From Xiphophorus maculatus (Eukaryota; Chordata; Actinopteri; Cyprinodontiformes; Poeciliidae), in NCBI RefSeq assembly GCF_002775205.1, contig NC_036450.1, positions 17,999,479 to 18,063,478 of the forward strand: DNA of 64,000 nucleotides, given 5' to 3'. This document shows, piece by piece, positions 12,710 through 24,500 of the stretch; within the stretch, counting starts at the first letter, position 1; each line of letters starts with the position of its first letter. Position numbers and translations under genes: made by a program. The notes below the pieces were generated by a model. That model searched no databases. It was not told the origin of the DNA and worked only from the letters and a program-made list of their open reading frames with translations.

Positions 12710-15700
12710 ATGGCACCGGGGGATGTGGTGCCAGAGCATGCCAAACAGCAGAAGACCAAGGAGAAACGTCCAGGAAACAAGGCACCAAAGTCAGAATGTG
12801 AGGCGGATGGGTCATTTGTGTTTGAGGCTCATGAAGCCTGGAAGGATTTCCATAACTCTCTCAGGCATTTCTATGAAGTTGGCGAGCTGTGTGACGTTAC
12901 GCTGAAGGTAGACAGGGACCTGTCCTCTGTTTTCTCGCCAGAATTAAGTTAAATGCACCATGTTTTCTGTGTCATGTATTTTGTGTTTCTCCTTTTATAG
13001 GTTGGCAGTAGGTTGATACCGTGTCACAAGTTAGTTCTAGCTTGTGTTATCCCCTACTTTCGGTAGGTTTAGTTTTTGTCGTATATACACAAGATGTCCT
13101 TTGGTTTCTTTTCTATTTGTTTGAAACATCTGTCAGCCATTCAATTTTCACGTGGAAGCAATGAGCCTGATCCATTATGACAACACCATGTGTGCCACAT
13201 CAGTGGTAGTTTTTAATGAGGACAGTGTGGCTTTCTTTAAATTTATGGGTCATTGTGATGTTTTTGGTCGAACATGGTACCTGAAATCAGTTACTGTTTT
13301 ATCTCAATATTTTCAACCTGCTGAGTCACTATTCCACATTGTGGTATCATGATGGCAAATAAGCAATAGTAGCTGACTACTTATAAACAACATGCAAAAT
13401 AGTAGTTGAAATTTCTTTTCTTGTTGAGAGGAGATTTTTTTATTTTATTTTAGGTAATAAAATTGCACCACAAAATTAACCATTTTGGTCACAGATTGGT
13501 TGCATTTTTTTTTCTTTTTTTATCTCGCATATCAAAGTTTTAGGGCTTTGTTTCTCTCCTCAGGGCAATGTTCCTATCAGACATGTCTGAAGCCAAACAG
13601 GATCTTATAGAGATTAAAGACTTTGATGGAGATGCCATTCAGGACTTGGTGCACTTTGCCTACTCCTCCAAACTCACTTTAACCGTCGACAACGTTCAGC
13701 CACTGCTTTATGCTGCCTGCATCCTACAGGTAATCAGAGAACTCGCTCTCAGTAAGTTCTTTAGTTTAATCGAATGTATAATTTTGAATTTTATGTCATA
13801 ATGTGTGAATGTGCTTCTCTGCTTGTCTCTGTCAGGTTGAGTTGGTTGCCAGAGCATGCTGTGAGTACATGAAGGCCCACTTCCACCCCACCAACTGCCT
13901 GGCAGTCCGAACCTTTGCAGAGAGCCACAATCGAGTGGACCTGATGGACATGGCTGACCGCTACGCCTGCGAGCACTTCACTGAGGTGGTGGAGTGTGAG
14001 GATTTCACATGTGTGTCACCCCAACATCTGCGCACGTTATTGTCCTCTTGTGACCTCAACATCCACTCAGAGACACAAGTGTATAACGCAGCTGTGAAGT
14101 GGCTGAAAGCGAACCCACAGCACCATGAAGCCTGGCTGGACCAGATCATGTCTCAGGTTAGAGAATGAAGATTTTCGTGGTGATTTTATGGTTTTTGTCT
14201 TCATCGGCAAAGTTCATTATGAAAAATGTCTACCTTGAATACAGTTAGTAATAAAGGATTCCTACACAGCATAGGACAGTAAGGAATTTAGTTTAATTTT
14301 CTCGGTTTGTATGGAAAAGGAATGAATGCAATTATTTTAGACTTTATTTCACATGTCTAGAAGTTGTCTGTCCTTCGTTGTATTCAGTCATTCTTACTAG
14401 TGTCCTTTCTTTCTTGTCTGTTCTTTCCCTTATCATGTTTTCTTCTGGCCTTCTGTCCTTGTGTCTCAGCACTCTTCTGTCTGGCCTTTTTTCTTGTCTG
14501 TTCCTTGTTTTCTAGTTCAATTCATTTTTGTTCATTCTGTGCGTCATTCCATTAAATTGCTTTTCTCCTCATCCTGTGCTAATAAATAATTTTACACATC
14601 TCCTACCTACTGTATTTACTTAAGAATAATAATAATGATATATAAAATCTACCCTTTATAGAGAAATATTTCCCATAAATTTAGATAGATTTCTAGTATT
14701 TTAGATTTTAAACTTGAAGGAAAGAACTAACATCTCAAAACTTGCCTCTCAAGAAGTCTGGACAATTCACCTTGAAAATCTGTATCAACTCTACATATTT
14801 CATTTCTTGACTCAGTTGTTGGAACCACTGCTCTGTCCAGGTGCGGCTCCCGCTGCTGCCCGTAGAGTTTCTGACGGGAACCGTGGCAAAAGAAGAGATG
14901 ATCAAGGGGAACCTGGACTGCCGTGACCTGATGGATGAGGCCAGGAACTACCACCTTCACCTGAGTAACAAGGTGGTTCCAGACTTCGAGTATTCTGTCC
15001 GTACCGTCCCACGGAGGCACACTGCAGGTACTGCTGTCATGGCAACAGTCAGTAATTTCTGCTGCTCTAAAAAGACGCAGCTACTTACTAGAAACATGCA
15101 TATGTTTCTGCATGCATATGTAACAAATTCAAAGTCATGCCTTTTAAAGTTTGATGAATTAAATGTTCTTCTCAGTTTGAAATTTGTTTTTCCATATAAA
15201 ATCTGAAAAGTGTGGCTTGTAATTGCCTTCAAAAGTCACTTACTATTTAGGTGACTTCTGGAGGCAATTTGTTGGACAGAATTTTATTTAAGAATATCAG
15301 AGTTTTGTAGATTTTGAAAAGCACATCCAGGGTTATGATTGTAATGTGAATCAGTTCAGTGGGTATGACGATATTTGCTGGGGCACTTTATACACCTCTA
15401 CATGCTTTTTCTCGTAAATTTTGTGTTTGTCTTCAAGCTCATAACAATAATTTTTTTGTGTTTGTTTCGATAATCTCCACGTTTAGGGGTTCTGTTCTGT
15501 GTTGGGGGACGGGGAGGCTCTGGAGACCCATTTCGCAGCATCGAATGCTTCTCCATTACTAAAAACAGCTGGTTCTTTGGTCCTGAAATGAACAGCAGGC
15601 GCCGTCATGTGGGTGTGATATCTGTCGGAGGTAAAAAGAGATTCTTGTTCAAATGTTTCAGAAAATAAAGCAAAATACGATAAACATTATGTGGCTTACA

Positions 15701-17808
15701 CAATATGGAACTCGGTATTGATAAAGTATTTGTCATAAATTTGAAGAACTCCCATTAATATTATGTTTGCCTGTTTGTTGTGAAGTTCCCCCTACATGTT
15801 GGGTGTTTCTTTCCTACCACAGGTAAAGTGTATGCTGTCGGCGGCCATGATGGTAACGAACATCTGGGTAATATGGAAATGTTTGATCCACTCACCAACA
15901 AGTGGATGATGAAAGCCTCCATGAATACCAAAAGGTACACACAATGTGACACATGTTAGAGCGCCATTTCATTTATTTGAATTCATTAAACTTAAACGTT
16001 CGCTTTTTTCAGGAGGGGAATAGCACTAGCATCTCTCGGTGGTCCCATATACGCCATTGGAGGTCTCGATGACAACTCCTGCTTCAACGACGTAGAACGT
16101 TACGACATTGAAAACAACAGCTGGAGCTCCGTGGCTCCGATGAACACGCCCAGAGGAGGAGTTGGATCTGTGGCTTTGGGGGTAAAAGCATGAGGGAAAA
16201 ATCTATCATTTATTCTGTCCATTAGACGATTTGATTCTCAGCACGTTGTCGATTGCGCGTTTTCTTTAGAGTTACATGTACGCAGTTGGAGGAAATGATG
16301 GCGTGGCGTCACTTTCCAGTGTGGAGAGGTTCAATCCCCACCTCAATAAGTGGACGGAGGTGTGCGAAATGGGCCAGCGGCGCGCCGGGAATGGCGTCAG
16401 CAAACTCAATGGCTGCCTCTACGTTGTTGGTGAGAGAAATGTGGCGTCTCTTCGACTCTTGCCGGGTTATGTAACGTCGCTGGCAGCCATAAACAGCAAG
16501 TCTGAGAAATGCAGCTGAGATGTACAGAAAGTTCCCCGTTTTGATGCACACTCATCACATGCTTTGGGTTCACACCCTTCAGTTTTATACACAAAGGCTT
16601 GAGTTGAGACAAAAGTTCATGTTTTGTAAAGCTGTTTTGGTCACTTATTCACAGGCTGGGTTTTTATTGCAGAGTTTGAAGTTAAAGAGTTTCTTCAGCA
16701 TTTATAGTGTTAGATTGCAATGTGAACGTTTAAGTTAATGACAATGTTATTCCATTCAGATCAGTTTCACACATAACTGTTTACATTATATACGCACTTG
16801 TTTTACATAAGGGCAGCCATCTTTTAATAAATGTATCTTTTTGGTGACGTTTCTAAGGTGGCTTTGATGATAACTCCCCCCTGAGCTCTGTGGAGCGCTT
16901 TGACCCCCGGATGCACCGCTGGGAGTATGTGGCAGAGCTCACCACCCCGCGCGGTGGAGTCGGGGTTGCCACTGTAATGGGTCGAGTGTTTGCAGTCGGG
17001 GGACACAATGGGAACATTTACCTGAACACAGTGGAGGCTTTTGAGCCGAGGATGAACAGGTGAGGAAGAACATCACTGCAGTTCTGGATGCTGCAGTATC
17101 TGTTTTTCTTTAATGGTTGATATTTATATATTTTTTTTTCCCAAAAAAGTTTGTGTAAGATGAAGATTTGTGGAAAAACATATCTGACGCGACACTAACA
17201 GCTGAAGTCTCCAATAAACAGAATGTTTGGAGCAGTTTGGTTGACTGCTTGGCTTAGTGTGTTTCCTCTCTGATCTGGTGGGTTTTTAATAATTTAGCTT
17301 GCTACATATTTCAATACAGTTTCAATATTTATCTTGCTTCACAAACTTAGCCCTTTGCTTAGATGGTCAAAATATGTTTCAGCTACTCTCAAAGCACAGC
17401 GTGTGATGTAATAGATGGGTTCAGGAAAAAAATTGTTTGCAAAGTAAGTGAAATCCAAAGTACTTCAAATTATGATCTGTTTACATTAAAACAGGGCAGG
17501 ACTTTATCCTTTTAAAATTTTACTGAGTATATAAAGTGATTTTTGTAAAAATATTTTGAGAATCACATCGTCCTTAAGTGTTTTCTGAGTTTTATTTATC
17601 AACTCATTGATCTTTGTTCAGCTGCAGACTTTTAACTGTTCATTCTCTAAAGCCCCACCTCTATAAATTTCATTTTAATTTCAGATGGGAACTGGTGGGC
17701 TCTGTGTCCCACTGCCGAGCCGGAGCCGGAGTGGCCGTGTGCTTGTGTCACGTCAGCCAGATCAGAGACGTCGGCCAGGGCTCCAGCAACGTGGTCAACT
17801 GCATGTGA
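12710..17808 (+). CDS. klhl8: Kelch-like protein 8 (CUL3 ubiquitin-ligase adaptor)
   Basis: BTB-BACK-Kelch substrate adaptor of a cullin-3 E3 ligase; the worm orthologue KEL-8 is known for controlling rapsyn levels. Coding exons: 12710-12907, 13001-13062, 13564-13729, 13836-14156, 14841-15027, 15487-15630, 15823-15934, 16013-16181, 16270-16429, 16858-17059, 17685-17808. The total is 1845 nt, or 614 aa, against about 620 in human as I recall. BTB at about residues 60-157 (CDVTLKVGSRLIPCHKLVL), BACK at about 160-275, then six Kelch blades at about 312-610 with repeated GG and YxVGG/W motifs (AVGGHDGNEHLG, AIGGLDDNSC, AVGGNDGVASL, GGFDDNSPLSS, AVGGHNGNIYL). The stop is TGA after NVVNCM. The ATG lies 22 bp inside the exon opened by the acceptor at 12687. 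All phases match and there is no sign of decay. Confidence 0.97.
14368..14560 (+). repeat. Degenerate pyrimidine-rich tract in a klhl8 intron
   Basis: About 190 bp of irregular TTCC, TTCT and TGTCC units inside the intron between the BACK-coding exons. Same character as 1598-1800. Confidence 0.65.
15243..15312. mobile_element. Short Tc1/mariner-like remnant
   Basis: The stretch around TTTAGGTGACTTCTGGAGG, followed by a TATCAGAG element, matches from memory the terminal part of a very common teleost Tc1-like transposon. Only about 70 bp remain, inside a klhl8 intron. Confidence 0.55.
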
Positions 17809-19160
17809 CGACTGTCCCGCGTTTGACAAGGTGACTGACTGCAGCGTCACCGTCAGAACCAATCACAGCACAAAGCACACAGCGAGCGAAGCTACTCACT
17901 CTCACGCTGCAGGCCGATGTTCGGTCAGCACACCGTATCTGAGGATGATTAGGGAAAAGTAACAGACTTGAATTAAAAAAAAAATACACACTGACAAAAT
18001 TTTATGTTTCTAAACTTCTGGTGGTATTTGCAATCTTTAATGAAGTATTTTGTACTTTTTTTTTTGTTTGAGTAGATATTATTTGCTGAGCTCTTATTTA
18101 AAGGAAACGTCTTGAGAATTAACGTATTCAGAATAAAGACTGTAACAAGGGGCCAGTATGAAAGGGTTTAAAGTTCTCTCAGAAGACGGCCGCTACTTCG
18201 CTGCATTTGCTGCATTTGTCCAGAGTGATGTGACTGATCCGTTTCTTACTGGCTCATTTTTATCAGTTAGGATGTGAAGCTGTTTCCTTTACGCTCACTC
18301 CAAGTTTTTGTTCCAGCATTTTCAATGTTTTCATGTTCTCTCCAGTTTTAAGCTGAACTAGCTGACATTTATCCTTTGATTTATCCGTTAAGGATCATTG
18401 CCGGTCAGTAAAGCCTAGAAACAAATCAGTTCTCGGTTTCAGGACCTTTAACACTCGGGGACTCAACACTCCTGCAAGTGCCAAACAGAACAAATACTGA
18501 CAAATCCAGTTAAAATCTGCTGAATTAATATTGCTTCTCCATTGCTGACAGAGGTGTCATAAAGAGATCAAAGCAATATGGTACACCGCCAATACAATAT
18601 TTCCCTTAAAATTTGAGATTTGTGAATGATGATAGCTGGACTGTCAGAAATCCTAATCATTTTGTTGTTTTAGATGTGTACGCTATTCAGACGAGGTTTG
18701 TATCTGCAAATGGTTCCATTATATTTCAATATACATAGAAACATTTTTGTATAATCGAACAATTCCTAACTGTATAATCCATTGCTGTTCTCTATTTTCC
18801 TAGAATAGACGTGAGGTCTGAATATATTTTTGTCCAAATTAGGAAATTTCATGTTATATGTTCATACAGTATGTCAGTTTAGCACAAGTGGTTCTGCCAT
18901 ATGGAAGATTTCAAATATTTATAACCTTTGGCAGAATTTTCATAATAGGACTACAAATGACTCTTTCAGATATACTGTTTGTACAAGATAAATACAAAGT
19001 GTTGCACAAATCTTGTGTTAAATTTAACAATCATTTTCTAGCAAACTTGAAGCCAGTTTTGTGTGTTTAAATGTTAATGTATGAAATGTGAGGTGTTTGA
19101 CTATATTGTGCTTTATGAACATAGTGTTGGTATAAAATTATTAAATAAAGTTGTTTGAAT
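17809..19160 (+). other. klhl8 3'UTR with poly(A) signal
   Basis: Non-coding sequence after the klhl8 stop. The strongest cleavage signal is AATAAA at 19144-19149, which would give a 3'UTR of about 1.35 kb. Confidence 0.6.
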
Positions 19161-19539
19161 ATCATTTAATGGGGTCTGGGTTTTCTTTTCTCAGTCTAAC
19201 TTACAGTAGTTGTTGGCCATATGGCAGGAATATTTCATAGTATTTTTTTAGTTTTTAAGCTATCAAATGTACTAAATTACCCTGTAAGAGTTTTTTACGA
19301 AAAAACAGCAATATAGTTTTGGTTAGTTTCTCAGACATTCATCAAGGACTTAAACGTGACTTAAAAATGTTCAATGTGGATGAAAGAATTTTAATGAACT
19401 TTAAAATTAAGAATTAGGTGCACACATTTGATTCACACAGGTTTGAAAATGATCCATAGGCTTAAATATACACAGACTGGCCCTCAGTTAAACGGCTCTT
19501 AGCAAGTTGGAGAGGAGCCGTAATGATTTTCTTGCTGTT

Positions 19540-20060
19540 GTCTTATAGCAAACTAATTCTCATTGGATCTGTAGATGTTTGTCTTATCAGAAGGCGTACA
19601 GGTTAAGTTGATTTCTTTTAGAAACTAGTTTTCAGTTTGTTTGTGCCATTCCAGAAGTTAATGTTAAACCAGTGTATTTAGTCCAAAACCAGTTTTGAAT
19701 TGTGTTTGGGGCACTTGTCCTGCAAAAATAACCAACTGTGTGCCAGTTTCAAACATATTGTGTTTATTTTGGGTGAAGTTGAATATTTTAAAAGTAGTCC
19801 TGCACCTTCATTATTCCATTCACGTTGTGCCATACACCAACAGACCATTAGCAGGATGCTGCCATTACTGTGCTTGGCAACTGGTGCAGTAGCCTCACCA
19901 TGACTCCTCCAAATATTCTTCATTTCATTGTAGCCAAACAATTACCCGTTCTTGGATGTCTTAACCAACTTTCTTTGATCTGAGGGTGACATTTTGGGTG
20001 AGATGTTTGAAACCTGGACTGAGTAGTTTGATGCTGTAACTAGTCAACAGTTGTAAATAA
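19540..20060 (-). mobile_element. Decayed Tc1/mariner-like transposon with transposase remnant
   Basis: On the minus strand, 19941-19678 reads as a broken Tc1-type transposase fragment: an IWRSHGEA block, a KHSNGSI block (usually KHGGGS), and an FLQDKCPKHNSK block that corresponds to the family QDNDPKHTSK region with its catalytic Asp. Within the blocks the expected DN is changed to DK, and no intact frame extends either side. It is an inactive relic between klhl8 and the receptor gene. Confidence 0.75.
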
Positions 20061-21278
20061 AGACCTAAAGTCTTGTAAGATTTGTGATCTTAACCCCAAT
20101 AACAATTTTTTAAAACTATAATAAAAACACATGGTTTGTTTCAGGAAGCTAGCAAATTTAAATTAGCTCTGTGATTTCTCACAAGAGGAGTGATGAAGTA
20201 TCCAGTAAAGGTTTTACTACAGGACCTTGCTTGAATATAGTTGTCAGACTTTTGCATTACAAAAGATAAACATCATTCAGTAAGTGCAGCCTTTTTGTAG
20301 AAAAGCTGAAAGGAGAAAGATACATTTCTCCTTTCAGAGAAGGAGAGAAATAAATTTCTCTTGTGTTTTTCAGAAAAGTTCCTCGCTAATAAGTTACTAG
20401 ACATTTCATCCATGAAGTGAAGTTGTATGAAGTATAAACAAACATTTCATTTTAAATGTTTTGTAGCATTTTATGAAGCCTTGTTAAAAAGTAACAGGTG
20501 GAAGCCGATCTGAGCAGTTTAATTTTATTGGTGTCTGACATGTGGAGGCTTCTGGACTTTTGGGTCATCCTGTCAAAAGTATTATGTTTACTCCTACAAT
20601 CATCCTGTAATTACATTGTATAATGTTTTATTATTATTATTATTATTTGTTTGCCTACAACAAAGACTTGGGATTTTTTAGGAAAAAGACTTACAGTATT
20701 TTACTTCCTGTAGGTTTAAAGTTTCCTTTGTAAATCCAGCCTTGTAATTTTCTGAAAACACTACCTGATGCTCTAATTGAGTTACTTTCTATCAGTTTTT
20801 AGCAATTCGCAGCAAGGGTGGGCAGAACTGTTTTGGTTAGGTAAGTGTGCATTATTCTTGAAAAGTAAGTTAAGTAATGTGGAGGAAAGAAGAATATTAA
20901 GAAATAAACACAAATTGTTTTATTTTACGCATAAAGTTATTTTTCTTATTCTTTCTTGCTGATTTATGAATTCTAAGGTTTTTTTTAACAGAACAAAATC
21001 CATTCTTGGAATTTCAAATCAGATCATTCTTAATTTGTGAAGTTATGACAGTATGCTTTTGCACACTGCCTTGTTTTTTCATCCCTGCTTTATTGCTTTC
21101 AGTCTTTGGACTCTGGACAAACACTGAAAAGAGGAGAACCAAAGAGAAGATGCTCAGAAGTCTGAACACTTAGAGATCCAGTACAACACACACTGATAGG
21201 CTCAGGGAGGCTAAAAAAACAACTCAATATTAGGATGCACTGGGAATCACCTTGAAAGCCAAACACACAAATTAAATA
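20060..21278 (+). other. Intergenic region and presumed receptor promoter
   Basis: Contains a perfect 13-bp hairpin (arms 20306-20318 and 20325-20337, 6-nt loop) and an (ATT)n run at about 20627-20647. The last 250 bp before the receptor ATG at 21279 should hold its promoter. A purine-rich AAAGAGGAGAA stretch near 21130 resembles a PU.1-type myeloid site, but this is weak. No TATA box was convincing. Confidence 0.4.
20306..20337. repeat. Perfect 13-bp hairpin
   Basis: CTGAAAGGAGAAA pairs exactly with TTTCTCCTTTCAG over a 6-nt loop. A smaller GAGAAAT/ATTTCTC palindrome follows directly. Confidence 0.85.
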
Positions 21279-21333
21279 ATGGCCGGAAGCATTCTTCTGA
21301 AGCTGCTCGTATTTGCTTCTTTTCTTGCTTGTG
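21279..21333 (+). other. Signal peptide exon of the receptor
   Basis: MAGSILLKLLVFASFLAC, a short positively charged start and a hydrophobic core, continuing into AHS in exon 2. Cleavage near residue 20 directly before CTLD1 is expected. The donor is TGTG|GTGAGT. Confidence 0.85.
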
Positions 21334-21524
21334 GTGAGTATATATCTCTTTCTTTTATAAAATGTGTGAATATATTTAGTTGTTTGAAGTTTTGAATTTT
21401 ATTCAGAAACTTTCTCAAAACCATACAAGTGGAAACAGATTCAGTTGGATCATATATGTCTGTCTGTTTCTGCAGGTTACAAAAATGACAAAAAAATAAA
21501 ACAAGTAAATAATTGTAATTTGAA

Positions 21525-21588
<64 letters not shown>

Positions 21589-24500
21589 CATTACAAGAGC
21601 AGTTTAGTTTATTTAAAAAAAAATTCACATAAAATTTTCTTATGAGACTTTTTTTTGTGGCGCATTGTAAATTTTCTCTGATAAAATGTTTTACATGAGT
21701 GGCTTCACTTTGATTCTTAATCAGAAGGAAATGGTTTCATTCTAAGGAACACAGTTGTTAAATATTTTAGCTTTTATGTGCCTGCAGCAGTGTGGTGGCT
21801 GTTGCCTTGCAGCATCTGAGTGGATTCCAAATCCAGCCTGGTACCTTTCTGTTTGGAGTTTCTATGTTCTCCCTGTACATTTGTGTAATCTCTCTGGATG
21901 CTCTGGCTCCAGAGAGTATCCACACCCAAAAACATGCATGGTAGCTTAATAAGCCACTCTGAAGTTCTCTTACGTGTGTTTGTGTTACCCTGTGATTGCT
22001 GCACAACTTCTCTGGTATGTGGAATCACTCGAGACACTGACCGCCATGAAGAGTAATTAAAGAACATTAACAGCTTTTATTGTTCTATAATTTGTACACA
22101 AAACACGAAAAAACAAGTCAATGTCTCAGGATGATAACCAACGTAAGTGGTCAGCAGTGGACTAAAGAAAGAATAAAAATAAATAATTTCTATAAGTTGA
22201 CTCTCCCTATTTTTCTAGGTGGCCTTTCAGCCAGTTAAAGTCATCAAAACATGTGATTCTACTATATTGTCTGTAAATTTGTCAAACATTCACCTAAAGA
22301 TTTGTGTGAGAATCCAAAGTTGGTTGACAGAGTCTGTAAATGCAAACCGGTCATAAGACTTTTATGATTGATGAGCATTTACTGGCTTTCTAAAACTATG
22401 ATGTGCAGCATGTAGAATAGTCAGAGTATTTAGTGAACATTGTCTGACCTGAGGTCAGCAACTCTTTAGGCTCTTAAAAATATGCCCAAAATTATTAGAA
22501 GTGACCAGCGTTTTTTAAATAAAGAGAGTAGAAAAGACTAGTTTTAAGTTTTTTTAAATCTGGTTTTAGGCAATATCTTTTAACTTTCAACAATATAACA
22601 AAAATTTTGATACCAGAAAATTATGCAATTTTAAACTAAATGCACTGAAACTGTCAGAATGATACTTGAAATACAAGCAATGTATTTCAAGTGTTAATTT
22701 TTTTTATTTATTCTTTTTACAGTGTTCATAAGAACTAAGTTTACCTGGTGGTATATAAAAAGTTCAATCCTTGCAATGTTTTCCCTTGCTCTTAATTTTG
22801 ATGATCAAAGGAATTACGTTTCTTTAATTCCACAATGAAAGTTACATTATTTTAATTAGCTTTTATTTATAAATAAATCATATTTTATTGCAAAACTAAA
22901 GTATTATTTTGGAACTCAAGACAGACTATTTGGAAGCATGCTTAACATGTTTTCAATGTGATTTTAAAACATTGTAACTTTATATGCATTTAACAGGCCA
23001 TTAAGTATATGTTTACTGGTTTACTGATACAATGATTTTATTTATCAAGAGTGACAGATGCTGCCACAGCACAATAACAAGATCTCGCTCTTCCAAACTA
23101 TGCTTTAAATCTTTAGCCAACCAGAAATGAAATTCTTCATTTTATTTGGAGCTTTTAACTCTCATTAAAGCATGGAAATGAAAAGAAGAAAAAGCACTTT
23201 AACCGTGGCAGTCAGACGGTCCAGTCAATAAAAATATACCTCAAAGTAAAATATCAATTGTGTTATCGGCTCGTGAAATTCTGTTGTTTTTAAAAATAGT
23301 GGTGGCACTGTCTTTTTCCACATTAATAGCCACTACAATATTAGACTACAAGACTAGACAGTGATCAGAGTCGACCAACATTCATAGAGTGAGGAAGGAG
23401 GGTAGTGAGTCTCCACCCTCTCCCACATTTCACTTCTTTCTCTCTCTTTAGCTCACAGCCAGTGTCGGGAAGGTTGGAGGGAGTATGAGAGTAAATGCTA
23501 CTTCTTTTCAACTGACACCAAGACGTGGACTGAGGCGAATGCATACTGCATAGAGCAGGGCAGCAACCTGATGAGCATTCAAGACATCCAGGAAAGGGTG
23601 AGGGGTTTTAACACACATGATTGTAAAGTTAGTTTCAAGTTCATTTTTAAGCTGTTTTTTTCTGTCTCTTGTTCTAGTTGTGGGTGAGAACACAAATCGG
23701 CATAGAGATCTTCTGGATCGGTTTGAATGACCTGGTCATTGAAGGCGTCTGGGAGTGGAGTGACGGGAAGCCTTTCATAGAATATTTATCGTATGTATAC
23801 ACTGCTTCACGTTTTGAAGCCCAAATGAATGAATGAATATACTTTAATAATCCCAGAGGGAAATTCACTACATCAAGGGTCTAGATTTTATTTGCGGAGC
23901 GTTCAAGAAAACACTATTCCTGCCTCTTCAGGTACTGGATGTCGGGCCAGCCTGATAACTTTAATGAGATGGAGCACTGCGGTGAGGTGGTTGGATACGA
24001 CTTTGGACACTGGAACGATGACAACTGCAGCAACAAGAGGAAATATATCTGCAAATACATCAATGGTAAGAAAACTTAAATGCCACTTCTACATGGTTTA
24101 TTTTTATTTTATTTTTTATTTTTTTACCATTCTTTTAATTTTATTTTAGGTGCCATGTTCTACAACAGTTTTTACTTGATTACACTTTTTGTGGTGTGAT
24201 GTTTGATCTAGATCCAGTATTTGATGAAGATCTATAATGTAATTGCGTGCAAAACCTATAAATATCTACGAATATAGTCAAGAATCAATTTCTTCATTAA
24301 TTAACATTATTAAATATTTATACACTAGATATAAATTCCTCAGATAATGACAAACATAAATGTTCCAATGATCCCATTTTTAAATCCAACACAGAACCAA
24401 GTAATCGAAGATAAAACATTTGCTGATACGAATCCAAATTCAATGCTACATTAAAGGGAATGAAAGCATCGCTTTTTATATACGTTTTAATTTTAAATGT

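Noticed and set aside
19678-19941. Functional transposase gene
   Set aside because: Only about 88 codons, the catalytic neighbourhood is altered, and no N-terminal DNA-binding part is in frame. It is a relic.
21272-21645. Tyr/Ile repeat proteins on both strands
   Set aside because: Products of the (TA)n microsatellite at 21528-21586.
21767-22067. Two overlapping minus-strand frames of 79-97 codons
   Set aside because: They lie in a dispersed fish repeat inside receptor intron 1 and contain no recognised domain.
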